From Solanum dulcamara (Eukaryota > Streptophyta > Magnoliopsida > Solanales > Solanaceae), in NCBI RefSeq assembly GCF_947179165.1, contig NC_077245.1, positions 22,667,740 to 22,731,739 of the forward strand: a stretch of 64,000 nucleotides of DNA, given 5' to 3'. The number at the start of each line of letters is the position of its first letter. The stretch's first letter is position 1. Under the pieces are notes generated by a model. The model searched no databases. It saw only the letters and a list, made by a program, of their open reading frames with translations, and was not told where the DNA came from. The position numbers were made by a program, and so were the translations under genes. Positions 54,601-64,000 of the stretch are shown piece after piece.

Positions 54601-55551
54601 ATCATTTTCATGAGGTCAAAATGGATTTGTATTAATATCAAGAGATCTCACAACTATTGGAGTACTCAATGAATGTGCTTTATCTATATAAAACCTCTTT
54701 AAAATATTTTTAGTATATGTTGATTGATGGACAAATATCTCATTTGTAAAATGTTCAATTTTTAGACCAAAACAAAAATTTGTCTTTCCAAGGTCTTTCA
54801 TTTCAAACTCTTTTTTCAGGAATTTTACTGCCTTTGAAAGTTCTTCCAAAGTTCCAATAATATTCAAATCATCAACATATACTGCTATTATGACAAATTC
54901 AGATTCAGACCTTTTCATAAACACACAACGACAAATTAAATCATTTTTATATCCTTCTTTTAGCAAATATTCGCTAAGACGATTGTACCACATTTGCCCT
55001 GATTGTTTCAACCCATATAAAGATTTTTAAAGCTTTATTGAGCAATTTTCTCGAGAATCCTTGTATGTTTCAGGCACTTTGAACCCTTCGGGAATTTTTA
55101 TAAAAATATTGTGGTCCAATGAGCCATATAAATAGGCAGTGATCACGTCCATTAAGTGCATTTCACGTTTTCCATGAACTGCCAAATTCATTAGATACCT
55201 GAAGGTAATTGCATCAACCACAGGGAAATATGTTTCCATATAGTCAATGTCAGGTCTTTGCAAAAAACCTTGGGCTACAAATCGTGCTTTATATCTTACT
55301 ACTTCACCCTTTTTATTTCATTTACGCACAAAAATCCATTTGTACCCTACTGGCTTGACACCTTCAAGTGTTCGGATTATTAATCCAAAAACTTTACGTT
55401 TTTCAAGTGTAGTTAACTCTGTTTGAATTGCATCCTTCCATTTTGGCCAATCATTTCTATGTCTGGATTCATCGACAAATTTTGGTTCAAAATCCTTATC
55501 TTGTTGCATTATTTCAATGGCAACATTATAAGCAAAAATATTATCGACCAC
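54601..55551 (-). pseudogene. Copia reverse transcriptase, frame-broken
   Basis: Three open pieces: 55551-55318 (ALTTLEKRKVFGL-, GYKWIFVRK), 55263-55027 (DYMETYFPVV, MDVITAYLYGSLD, IFIKIPEGFKVPE) and 55011-54616 (QMWYNRLSEYLL, FVIIAVYVDDLNIIGT, FEMKDLGKTNFCFGLKIE). The catalytic YVDD is intact. Stops between 55318 and 55263 and between 55027 and 55011 break the frame. Motif A has MDVITAYLYG where DVKTAFLNG-type sequence is usual; the Asp is kept. Confidence 0.9.
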
Positions 55552-55725
55552 AAGATCATTTCACTTCCACCATTTTCCTGTTGAGACATAACTTATTGAG
55601 ATTTCTTTATTCTCATTATTTTCAGGTATTTGGACCTCCTTGGTGGTATCACCATTTGTTGTGTCTCTGGGCTCTTCTTGAGAACTTGCCTCCAAATTAT
55701 GATCATCTTGATAATTTATTCATTT

Positions 55726-57356
55726 TCATTTTTGAGGATTTTTATCTTTGAAACTAATTAGTCTTTGACGTTTTAAGCGTGGCCTAGACTCATTTGCCTG
55801 AACAAGTTGTCCTACCGGGACACCAACTCGAACTTGAGCATTAGCAGCTGGGATATGCGATTTAGTAACCCGTGAAAGGTTAGTAAATGCATCCGGCAGT
55901 TGATTTGCAATATTCTGCAAATAAATCATCTTTTGAACTTCTTGCTCACATTGATTTGTTCGAGGATCTAAATGAGATAGTGACAATGAATTCCAATCTA
56001 TCTCATTTTTCAACTGCCTATGTTCTCCCCCTAATGTAGGGTACACTGACTCATCAAAATAACAATCAACAAATCTTGTCGTAAATAAATCTTCAGTCAT
56101 AGATTCCAAATATTTTATAATAGAAGGAGATTCATACCCAACATATATTCTCAACCTTCTTTGGGGACCCATCTTTGAACGATGAGGTGGAGCAATTGGG
56201 ACATATATTGCACACCTAAATATTCTAAGATGGGATATATTTGACTTCCTTCCAAACGCCAACTGTAATGGGGAAAATTTATGATAATTTGTGGTCTTAT
56301 GCGCACAAGTGCTCTTGCATGCAAAATAGCATTCCCCTATACTGAAATAGGAAGTTTTGTCTTCATTAACAATGGTCTAGCTATCAATTGGAGGCGTTTA
56401 ATCAATGATTTTGCTATACCATTTTGAGTATGAACATGAGCGACTGGATGCTCAACTTTTATTCCAACCGACATACAATAATCATTAAATGATTAAAATG
56501 TAAATCCACCAGCATTATCAAGATGAATTGTCTATATTGCATAATCTGGAAATTGTGATCTTAATCTTATAATTTGAGCTAACAATCTCGTAAAAGCCAA
56601 GTTGCGAGTTGATAATAAGCACACATGTGATCATCTTGTAGATGCATCTATCAAGACCATATAATATTTAAATAGTCCACATGAAGGGTGAATTGACTCA
56701 CATATATCACCCTGTATACGTTCCAGAAACGCAGGGGATTCAATCCCAACCTTAGTTATTGATGGTTTAATAATCAGTTTTCCTTGGGAACAAGTAAAAT
56801 AAGAGAATTCCTTAGATTGAAGAATTTTCTGATTCTTCAAAGTGTGTCCATGTGAATTCTCAATAATTGTGCGCAATATATTATAATTGGGATGACCCAA
56901 CCGGTCATGCCAAATAATAAAATTATTAGAATCAGTAAACTTTTTGTTTACTATGGCATGTGATTCAACAGTACCAATATTTGTATGGTACAATCCATAA
57001 GAAAGTGCAGGTAATTTTTCGTGCACAATTTTCTTCTCCATATTTATTGTAGTAATATAAAGGTATTCAACCTTTCCTTCATTTGCAGTCTCAATATGAT
57101 AGCCATTTTGTCGGATAACCTTGAAACTTAACAAGTTTCTTTGAGACTTACTACAATATAATGCATTATCAATTACCAATATAGTTTCTCCAGATAGTAA
57201 TAAGGCTGTTTTTCCAGAACCTTCAATCAATTTTGTACCACCAGATATTGTATTGATATAGGCCTTTTTCATAATTAAATGACAGAAATATTTCTTTTCT
57301 TTTAATATTGTATAAGTTGTGGCACTATCCAAAAGGTACATATCTCCATTACTCAT
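55726..57356 (-). pseudogene. Copia protease and integrase, frame-broken
   Basis: The open piece 57356-56631 starts near the protease active site LLDSATTYTIL and contains the pre-integrase HDRLGHPNYNIL and the integrase start GDICESIHPSCG (first Asp). Then broken frames show HLDNAGG (second Asp) and GIAKSLIKRLQ, where Lys (codon 56409-56411 on the plus strand) replaces the catalytic Glu. A further open piece 56262-55726 has AFGRKSNISHLRIFRC and YVGYESPSIIKYLES. With the Glu changed, integration activity would be lost. Confidence 0.9.
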
Positions 57357-58288
57357 CTTGGATCAAATTGAAGACTGAAGAATTTATTTATCTTCATAAA
57401 ATAAAAATACATTATAAGAAATAAGTAATGAAAACAATATTCACATAAGTTAAGTTAAAAGGTATGATATATTAACACGTAGTAACATAATAAAGAATGA
57501 ATCATGAATTAATGTAGTAGAGATAAATGTAATGGTTATATAGATATAGATACAAATATGGTGGTATATGAGTGGTTCAGCATAAATAGAAATATATAAT
57601 AACATGGTGTGCAATTGCTTGCTCACGTAATTCAAAATCATGTATAATTCAAAAGCAATAAATCAAGTTTTAGCAATAATTTGCATATGTTTCTATTAAT
57701 ATCACATCAATAAGTAATATAACAATGTAAATCAGTATTTTATAATAAACTAACTATTCAAATACTATGTGGTGTGTTGTGTTAATAATATGATGATATA
57801 ATTCGAAATACCAAAACATATGCAAACTTGTATTATAATTACATCTAAGTAAATCACGTTATATATTGATCGTTCATACAAATATAATGGTGATTGAAAT
57901 AAAACACTGATTACTATCATAGATGAATGACATATTCTGTATGAACACTAATATACTGATAATAAACACACAAATCATGAGTAGTATTTATTTCATTCAA
58001 TAATAAATATTTGTTATATACTTTATTATATCAAATCCACATCCTTATGAATAACATGATTAATAGGTAGATGTAGATGTGTAATTATAACTGTCAAACT
58101 TATTAGATTGTATATTAAGTGCATAATTAAAATATAACTTTGAACATCACTCAAATTTTATTTCCTAAAGAAATTCACAATATTGTAATACCTCACCACT
58201 GGTTAACTTCCCTTTTTTTCAATAGATAAACGTAAAAACACGATAATTCAAAGTACATATATTGAAAATCATACAATGAAATTAAATA
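57357..58288 (-). other. 0.93-kb AT-rich spacer between copia gag and protease
   Basis: Gag ends with a stop near 58289, and protease sequence begins only near 57356. The spacer has no copia coding similarity and many stops. On the minus strand it ends AAATTCTTCAG just before the protease frame, which resembles a splice acceptor. It could be an intron-like separator, an unrelated insertion, or decayed coding sequence. Confidence 0.6.
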
Positions 58289-59341
58289 TCAATTATAATC
58301 CTTAAAGAAGTCTTCAACATCCAAATGAGTAATATCATTGAGGTCATTAAAATCGTCATCCTTCAAAGCCAGATTTGCTTCAATATTATTATTATGCGAA
58401 GGTCCTGCCTCAAAATTATTTTCAAACGCCAAGTGTGATTCTATCCGAGCATTAGAAAAAGAGGCACCACCTATATTTTCCTTTCTTTTAAATGAATTTT
58501 GATAAAGCCTTACAAAATGATCAAGCGTTCGCCATTCATTTTTCCAGTAGTCTTTCATGCCACAACGATGACAGTTACTTCTTGAAGGGCCATTTTGAGA
58601 ACTGATATTGTTCTCCCTTTTATGTTGACCACCACCACGACGATTATTAAATTGTCTTCTGCCATTGCCACGCCCACACACATTATTATGGCTATGATTT
58701 TTATTTTATCTTCTTTCAGACTGGCCATGTGCTTTTACCATATTTATTTTCAATAACGGAGCAGTTCTAGTGGGACGAGCTTTATGATTTTTCATTAAAA
58801 GGGTATTATATTGCTCAGCCACCAGAAGGCATGAGATCAATTTAGAATATTTTTGAAAACCCTTTTCATGGTATTGCTGCTGTAATATCACATTAGAGGC
58901 ATAAAAAGTAGTTAGTGTTTTTTCTAACATGTCCTCATCATTTATAATTTTCCTAAATAATTTTAATTAGGAAGTTACTCTAAATACAGCAAAATTATAT
59001 TCAATTACAGTTTTAAAGTCTTGAAATCGTAAGTGCATTCACTCATAACGAACCCTTGACAATACCGTTTTCCTGAGGTGGTCATACCTCCCTTTTAAGT
59101 CTTTTCACAATTCAAGTGGATCTTTCGTTGTCAAGTATTCCATTTTCAGGCTTTCATCTAGATGATGATGAAGGAAAATCATAGTCTTTGCTTAATCCTG
59201 GCTTGATGCTGTATTTCCTTCAATTATAGCATCACCAAGACCCTTAGCGGTAAAGTGGATTTCAGCATCAAGTACCCATGACAAATAATTTTTGCCAGAA
59301 ATATCAAGTGCCACAAACTCTAATTTTGACAAGTTTGACAT
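58289..59341 (-). pseudogene. Copia gag with CCHC knuckle, frame-broken
   Basis: The start ATG at 59341-59339 (MSNLSKLEFVALD) is typical of this copia group. GKNYLSWVLDAEIHF, DPLELWKDLKGRYDH and LEKTLTTFYASNVILQQQY follow. The knuckle reads CHRCGMKDYWKNE: the His and last Cys of CCHC are changed, so nucleic-acid binding is probably impaired. Stops occur near 59194, 59040, 58968 and 58705. The C-terminal frame 58681-58289 ends EDFFKDYN. Confidence 0.85.
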
Positions 59342-59419
59342 GATAAAAATTAATTTTTAAAATAGCAAATACAACTGAAAATTAAATTTTTTTCAGTAGA
59401 TATACCTGATATAGAAGTT

Positions 59420-59454
59420 AATTTTCTGAAAATTAGAGTTTCGTGCTAATAACG
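59420..59454 (-). other. Copia primer-binding region
   Basis: Directly inside the 5' LTR the minus strand reads CGTTATTAGCACGAAACTC. This is where the primer-binding site belongs. It does not start TGGTATCAGAGC, so the primer tRNA cannot be named. Confidence 0.4.
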
Positions 59455-59682
59455 TGTTATGAAATACAATAAAATAAGAAGGCTAGAGTAAAAGATAAGA
59501 AAGGAGAACAAAGGAGAAAATGTTTGCTGTGTATTGCAGTATCTATATCTCTTCTTTACAATGAAGAAGAAGGCTATTTATAGCCATATGTAAGTGGAGG
59601 AAAAATATTAGTTGCCCACTAAAAGAAAATAGAGGACTATCCACTAATGCAAAGTGGTCAACCATTAATTTGGTTGATAAAA
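59455..59682 (-). repeat. Copia 5' LTR (228 bp)
   Basis: It is nearly identical to 53370-53595, including GGCTATTTATAGCC (a 14-bp near-perfect palindrome around the TATA-like site, about 59572-59585). Confidence 0.93.
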
Positions 59683-59687
59683 AAATA

Positions 59688-60289
59688 CAGCTTAAATTTA
59701 ACTATTTAAGCGAACAAGACCCCTCCCATATTAATTTTGAAAATGCCCAGACGGCCAAAAGTATTTACCCGAGATGCCCCTTCATTTGCACAGACCAATG
59801 CTCCATTTGTTCTTATTTTTTGTCTTTTAATCTATTATTCTTGTACTTCAATTTATTATTTTTGTCCTATTATTTATTGCCCTTGTACTTTAATATCTTA
59901 CTTTGTCCTATTATTTATTATCTTTGTAGTCCAATTTATTATTTTTGTTTAATCACTTATTACTTTTGTCCCCTTTATCATTTATTATTTTTATTCTTAT
60001 TTTTAACCTTTTCTTATTTATTAACTCATCTATTCACTTTTACTTGTCATATTTGAACTTGACATACTCATTTAAAAAATAATTGACATAATTATTTTAT
60101 TACATTATCCCTATTAATTGATGTTTCACTAGGTTATTTTTAAATCTAAATTAATGAAATATATATATTTATAATTTTTTTCGTGTTTGCAAATGAAAAC
60201 AAAACATATTCTCTTTTCATTTTAATTTGTTTGTCATATTTTGACTTGACATGAAGTTTAACAAAATAAAAAAGACTTTTAAATTTTTG
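59688..60289. other. AT-rich low-complexity stretch with MITE-like ends
   Basis: 59800-60010 is a T-rich run of degenerate TTTATTATTTTTGTCC units. 60222-60285 (TTTGTCATATTTTGACTTGACATGAAGTTTAAC, split) resembles the terminus of a common plant MITE type, and CTTGTCATATTTGAACTTGACAT at 60040-60064 is related. No gene is visible. Confidence 0.5.
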
Positions 60290-61620
60290 TGGTCTATTGA
60301 AGGATTGAAACATACCTTAATGATATCATGATAATATATAGATATAGTGTGATGATATCTAGAAGAATGTGGAGTGTCTCACTGAAGGATTAAAGTCGGC
60401 CTCAATGATACTATGTCGCTATATAGATATAGTGTGATTGTATCATGAAGGACTGAGATGGACTGAGGTATCTCACTAAAGGACTGAAACAAACATCAAT
60501 AATATCATGACATTATATAAATATACTATGGTGGTATCATTGAGAAATGAGTTGGAAATTTATCTTGTTTTTATTTTTTATCTTTTGATATTCTATTTTT
60601 TTTAACAAAAACAAAAGCAAAACACAAAGATTAAAACATTAGCTAACTTCTTTTAGATTAATAAAAAACAATAATAATAATAATATTAAATCCACTAATT
60701 TATTTACAAAACTACTTATTCCTTAATGATATCATGTCAATATATGATATGTTATGATGATATCATTGAGAAATGAGTTGGTTGTACATGAATGATTGTA
60801 TGAAAACTTAATGATACCATATACTGATATTGTTTCATTAAGGAAAGAGTAGTTTTGTTAATAAATGAACAAAGAAAACTTTAGTGCTACCACAACAGTA
60901 TATTCATATAGTGTGATAGAATCATATATGATTTGAAGAGTGTTAAAGATTATATGAAATAATCCTTAATAATACCATGTTAGTATATAATATGTTGTGA
61001 TAGTATCATTGAGAAATTATGAGTTCCTCCCTTGAAGGATTGCTCATTAGTCAATGATACCGTGCTATTAGTGAAGGACTGCTCATTAGTCAATGATACC
61101 AAGATATTAATGAATGATTGCTAATTAGTTAATGATACCATGTTATAATGTGTTGGTATCATTGGAGAATAGTTGGTTGTACATGAATGAATGTAGGAAA
61201 CCTTAATAATAATACAAAAGTATATGTATATATTATTATGGTATCATTAATGAATAAGTAGTATTGTGAATGAATAAAACAAGGAAACATTAGTGCTACC
61301 ACAATTGAGTATTCATATACTGTGATGGTATCATACATGATCTGATGAGTCTTACTGATTATATGAAACAATTCTTAATAATACCATACCGGTATATAAT
61401 GATATCATAGGGGTGTTGCTGAAGAATTGATGTACACACATTAAGATACCATGAGAGTATATAGCTATACTATAGTGGTATCATTACGGACTGAAGCAAA
61501 TCTCAATAATACCATGTTAGTGTATAGATATATTGTAATAGTAACATTTCACTAAAGTATTGAATCATACATCAATGGTACCATAAAAGTGTATAGATAT
61601 ACCGTGATAGTATCATTACA
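60290..61620. repeat. Array of hairpin-forming repeats
   Basis: Many degenerate units have the form AATGATACCATG...ATATAGATATA...TGTGATGGTATCATT, each an inverted repeat. Units alternate with GAAGGACTGAAACAAAC or GAGAAATGAGTTGGTTGTAC linkers. A longer-range unit of about 395 bp is suggested by GTTGTACATGAATGA at 60781 and 61176. No open frame. Confidence 0.75.
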
Positions 61621-62330
61621 TACTGAAACAAATTTTAAAAAATCAAAAATAAAAAATAAAAAGAAAATTAACTGAAAGAAAAAATAAAAAACACAATATA
61701 GATTAACCAAAAATATGAAATTAAATTGTGGTAAAAAAATAAAGAATAATATGATTTGAGAGAAAATGAATGATAGAAGAAGATAAATAATAAAGAATAA
61801 AGAAATAATCAGAAGAAAAGAAAAAGGAAATAAAAGGAACATAAAATAAAGAAATTGAAAATAAAAAAATAAAATAAAAATGAAAAAAATAAAGGAACCA
61901 CTAAAAGTGAAAAGGGGAAAAAAGAAAAAAAGAAAAATAGAAGAAAAGAAATATATAAAATAAATGAGAAAAAAAGGAATATATAAAATAAAAATTGAGT
62001 ATGGATTAGATTATGGCGTAAAAAGAGAATAAAGAATAAAATAATTTGAAAAAAATAAATGAACAAAAATGTACAAAAATAAAAAAAATGACAAAAAAAG
62101 GAAATAGAGAAAACAAAAACGAATAAGGAAATAAATGAGAAAAAAAAAGAAAAGAAAAGAAGTATATAAAATAAGTATTGAGAATAATTAAATTATTGTG
62201 TAGAAAAAAAAAAGAAAAAAAGATTTTAAAAAAATTAAATGAATAAACAAGCATAAAAAAGAAAAAAGAAGACGTAGAAAAATAAAAAAGCAAAAGAATT
62301 AAAAAGGAACTAAATAACTAAAGGTACAAG
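61620..62330 (+). repeat. Extremely purine-rich tract with degenerate repeats
   Basis: The plus strand is almost all A and G, with units such as AATAAAGAATAA, GAAAAGAAA and TATATAAAATAA. Three related blocks (about 61690-61790, 61985-62090, 62165-62270) share ATTATGG-GTAAAAA-GA...AATTTGA-AAAAATAAATGAA. Long minus-strand open stretches here are low-complexity artefacts. Confidence 0.8.
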
Positions 62331-63004
62331 GAAAATGGGCATTTTCTTTAATTAGTTAGGGGACATAATTATAAGAAGGTATATGTTTGTAAATAGTTTA
62401 CTTTTATGGGGCATAAACTTAGTTTTCCCCTGTATAAGTAGTCATTCGACACTTTTGATTTTCAGAATTTAGCCAGTTTTCTTCTTCTTCATCCTTAAGC
62501 TTCCACTATCCTTCTTCATCGTCTTCTTCATTCTTCTTCTACTATTGCTTCTCCTTCTATTTCTTCTGCTTCTACTTCTCTTCAGTGGTAGAGCCATAAT
62601 TTTCATCAAGGGTGTTCATACTTTAGGACAAGTAATAAAAAAAGCATATAAATGATCAAATTACTAAGATTGGCTACAAAATAGTCATAACTCATCTCAT
62701 AAATGGGTTGGTTTCTTCAAGTAACCACTAAGTATTAGCATACAATATTTTTGTGTATAAATTCATGGCAAGAAGTCAAGAACATGCATTACCTTGTCCT
62801 TGACCTCTAGGTTGAATTTTTGATCTCTATATAGTGTTCCAAGTTGTTCATACTCTTTCCCTATTCAATATCAAGTTAACCAACTATCCAAAATAAAAAA
62901 TCTTTAAACAAAAAATTACAAAATCAATGGATAAACTAAAGAAGATGAAGTAGGACAAATATATTAATTGATAGCTTCATATACAAAAATATGTTAACTA
63001 GTAA
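62331..63004. other. Unassigned stretch, with CTT-rich run
   Basis: A TATA-like GTATAAGTAGTC (about 62431-62443) is followed by a CTTCTTCTTC-rich run (62480-62582), which looks like a plant promoter and leader, but no open frame follows. GTGGTAGAGCC-TAATTTTCATCAAGGGTGTTCA (62586-62620) is a phrase I associate with dispersed hAT-linked repeats. Nothing else is identifiable. Confidence 0.35.
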
Positions 63005-63425
63005 CTATAATGGCACTCGACGACACTTCATCTCTTGAAATGTTTTCATAATACACTAATTAGAAATATCTTTAAATACTTTTTTTATTTTACAAAAGGC
63101 ACTATGCAACCATATAAAAATTCATCATCCATTAATTCCTCAAATCATTTTTGATAAACATCATTACATAAAAAATTCTTTCAAATATTGCATGGCAACG
63201 AATAGAAGCAAAGTAAAGTTCACTAAAAGAAATACAAGAGAATAGTTTAAATGCTTTTTTGTCTCAACTAACTTTATTTAAAGTTCCCCAAGTTCACTCA
63301 AATTGGAGAATCTTTTATCAATATCACAAACATCAATAATGCAATTAACAAGTTGATTCTTAAGAGCTCTCATGTTGAATCTATCAAAGTCATCAGGATA
63401 TAATTCAGTCATTCTCATTATCTTT
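63005..63425 (-). pseudogene. hAT-family transposase C-terminal remnant
   Basis: The minus strand reads MRMTELYPDDFDRF, ALKNQLVNCIIDVCDIDKRFSNLSEL (in parts), then with frameshifts LVETKKHLNYSLVF, and ends VFKDISN, MKTFQEMKCRRVPL at a stop (63007-63005). This is the order seen in plant TTF-zinc-finger/hAT dimerisation proteins. The central ASVERAFS-type block expected in the dimerisation domain is replaced by unrelated sequence, and several stops occur. It is a decayed domesticated-type or transposon hAT gene. Confidence 0.75.
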
Positions 63426-64000
63426 TTTTTATGTTAAAACTAGAAAATGAATCAATTGGATTCAAGCAAGCTACTCCAATAAGAAAATAACTTGTCACCT
63501 CATTAAAATAGTCATCAAGTTCTTACTGCTGTCAATCAATGATTTTTATAAAACACATCCACACGATAATGGTGTAAAATAGTATAGGCAACTACTTTAC
63601 GACATGATTTTTAAGAGTTGGCATATAGATCACCATAATTGGGTAATGGAATATCATGCTTGATACAAAATGTCAGGAATCGAAATCGAATAACACAAGA
63701 TATTCCTTCCATAGTGTCCATAACACACATTTTCATTTGTTTGTTTCACCATCAACCAGTTTGGTCTCATCACAATCATAGACATACTCGATTTATCAAC
63801 TTCCTCATACCCTTTCAAAGCTCCACTGAAGTCAACACTCTCAATACTACCAGAACGTCATAGTCATACTGGCCAGATACTTTACCCTCAAACCGTTATT
63901 AGTATCCGGGTATTCTTAGCAACATATGGTTGTCTCCCAATTTTGAACTATGGTCTGCTCTCTTTACATTTAAGCATTCCACGACAGGTACGGGTCCAAC
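63426..64000. other. Unassigned right edge
   Basis: I see no clear continuation of the hAT gene and no other motif. A 74-codon plus frame (63639-63863) has no recognisable features. Sequence is of mixed composition, less AT-rich than the neighbouring tract. Confidence 0.3.

Larger units (their letters stand above)
53370..59682 (-). mobile_element. Complete-length Ty1/copia element
   Basis: Short LTRs (53370-53595 and 59455-59682) are flanked by a perfect 5-bp duplication AAATA (53365-53369 and 59683-59687). On the minus strand the order is gag, spacer, protease, integrase, RT, RNase H, as expected for copia. Frames are broken in several places and the integrase Glu is lost, so it is not autonomous. 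The two LTRs are closely similar but carry several differences, pointing to an insertion that is neither brand-new nor ancient. Confidence 0.94.

Noticed and set aside
61552..62293. Phe/Leu/Ile-rich minus-strand open frames resembling membrane proteins
   Set aside because: They are translations of the A/G-rich low-complexity tract and carry no family signature.
62420..62600. Promoter and leader of a host gene (TATA-like site plus CTT-rich run)
   Set aside because: No open frame or exon follows; the downstream sequence is repeat-like and the hAT relic is on the other strand.
1..64000. Endogenous pararetrovirus or other viral sequence
   Set aside because: All RT and integrase motifs fit Ty3/gypsy, Ty1/copia or LINE families; no movement-protein or coat-protein type region was seen.

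Overview
This window is repeat-dominated plant nuclear DNA, almost certainly from a nightshade (Solanaceae) with a large genome. The clues are chromovirus-type Ty3/gypsy elements primed by initiator tRNA-Met, an Au-type SINE, a plant L1-type LINE with DUF4283, zf-RVT and RNase H domains, a hAT dimerisation-domain remnant, and AT-rich MITEs of familiar solanaceous type. The genus cannot be fixed from the sequence. I see no intact host protein-coding gene, no rRNA and no complete tRNA.

Layout. Bases 3419-44977 are one old plus-strand Ty3/gypsy element (N1) shattered by later insertions. Its 5' LTR holds the 3' end of another gypsy element (E0, 1-3418). Its reverse transcriptase (RT) gene is split by a minus-strand gypsy element (N2, 7649-29003, duplicated host bases ATGGA/AAGGA). 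N2 holds a plus-strand LTR remnant (S0, about 8281-10254). N2's 5' LTR also holds a complete plus-strand gypsy element (N3, 14642-26325, perfect 5-bp duplication ATGAG, LTRs of about 3.4-3.5 kb). N1's 3' LTR is split by a minus-strand solo LTR (S1, 33212-44528), which is itself split by a 9.4-kb LINE (34933-44371) with a perfect 12-bp target-site duplication and an intact poly(A) tail. The N1 RT reading frame resumes correctly across the N2 insertion, which confirms the reconstruction.

Right of N1 lie a long inverted repeat (two ~1.1-kb MITE-like arms, 45117-47424) carrying an Au SINE; a second minus-strand solo-like LTR (S2, 48295-50881); a low-copy-looking stretch with a possible LINE tail; a 454-bp terminal-inverted-repeat element; minisatellites; a complete but decayed Ty1/copia element on the minus strand (53370-59682, 5-bp duplication AAATA); an array of hairpin-forming repeats (60290-61620); an extremely purine-rich tract; and a hAT transposase relic near the right edge.

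Most interesting. (1) The LINE is the youngest insertion. It has one uninterrupted 1,880-codon frame that fuses ORF1-type domains directly to RT and RNase H, with the endonuclease region missing in frame. (2) It is followed by a second open frame of 1,043 codons containing three in-frame 510-bp tandem units; I recognise no family for it. (3) Most of the Ty3/gypsy LTRs here carry an inverted repeat around GTAC about 0.4-0.5 kb from the LTR 3' end (clear in E0, S0, N3 and N1, weaker in N2, S1 and S2). Two independent nested insertions (S1 into N1, N3 into N2) landed in or beside it. (4) Each LTR family also carries its own cluster of short palindromic words. None of the elements except the LINE looks capable of encoding complete proteins.
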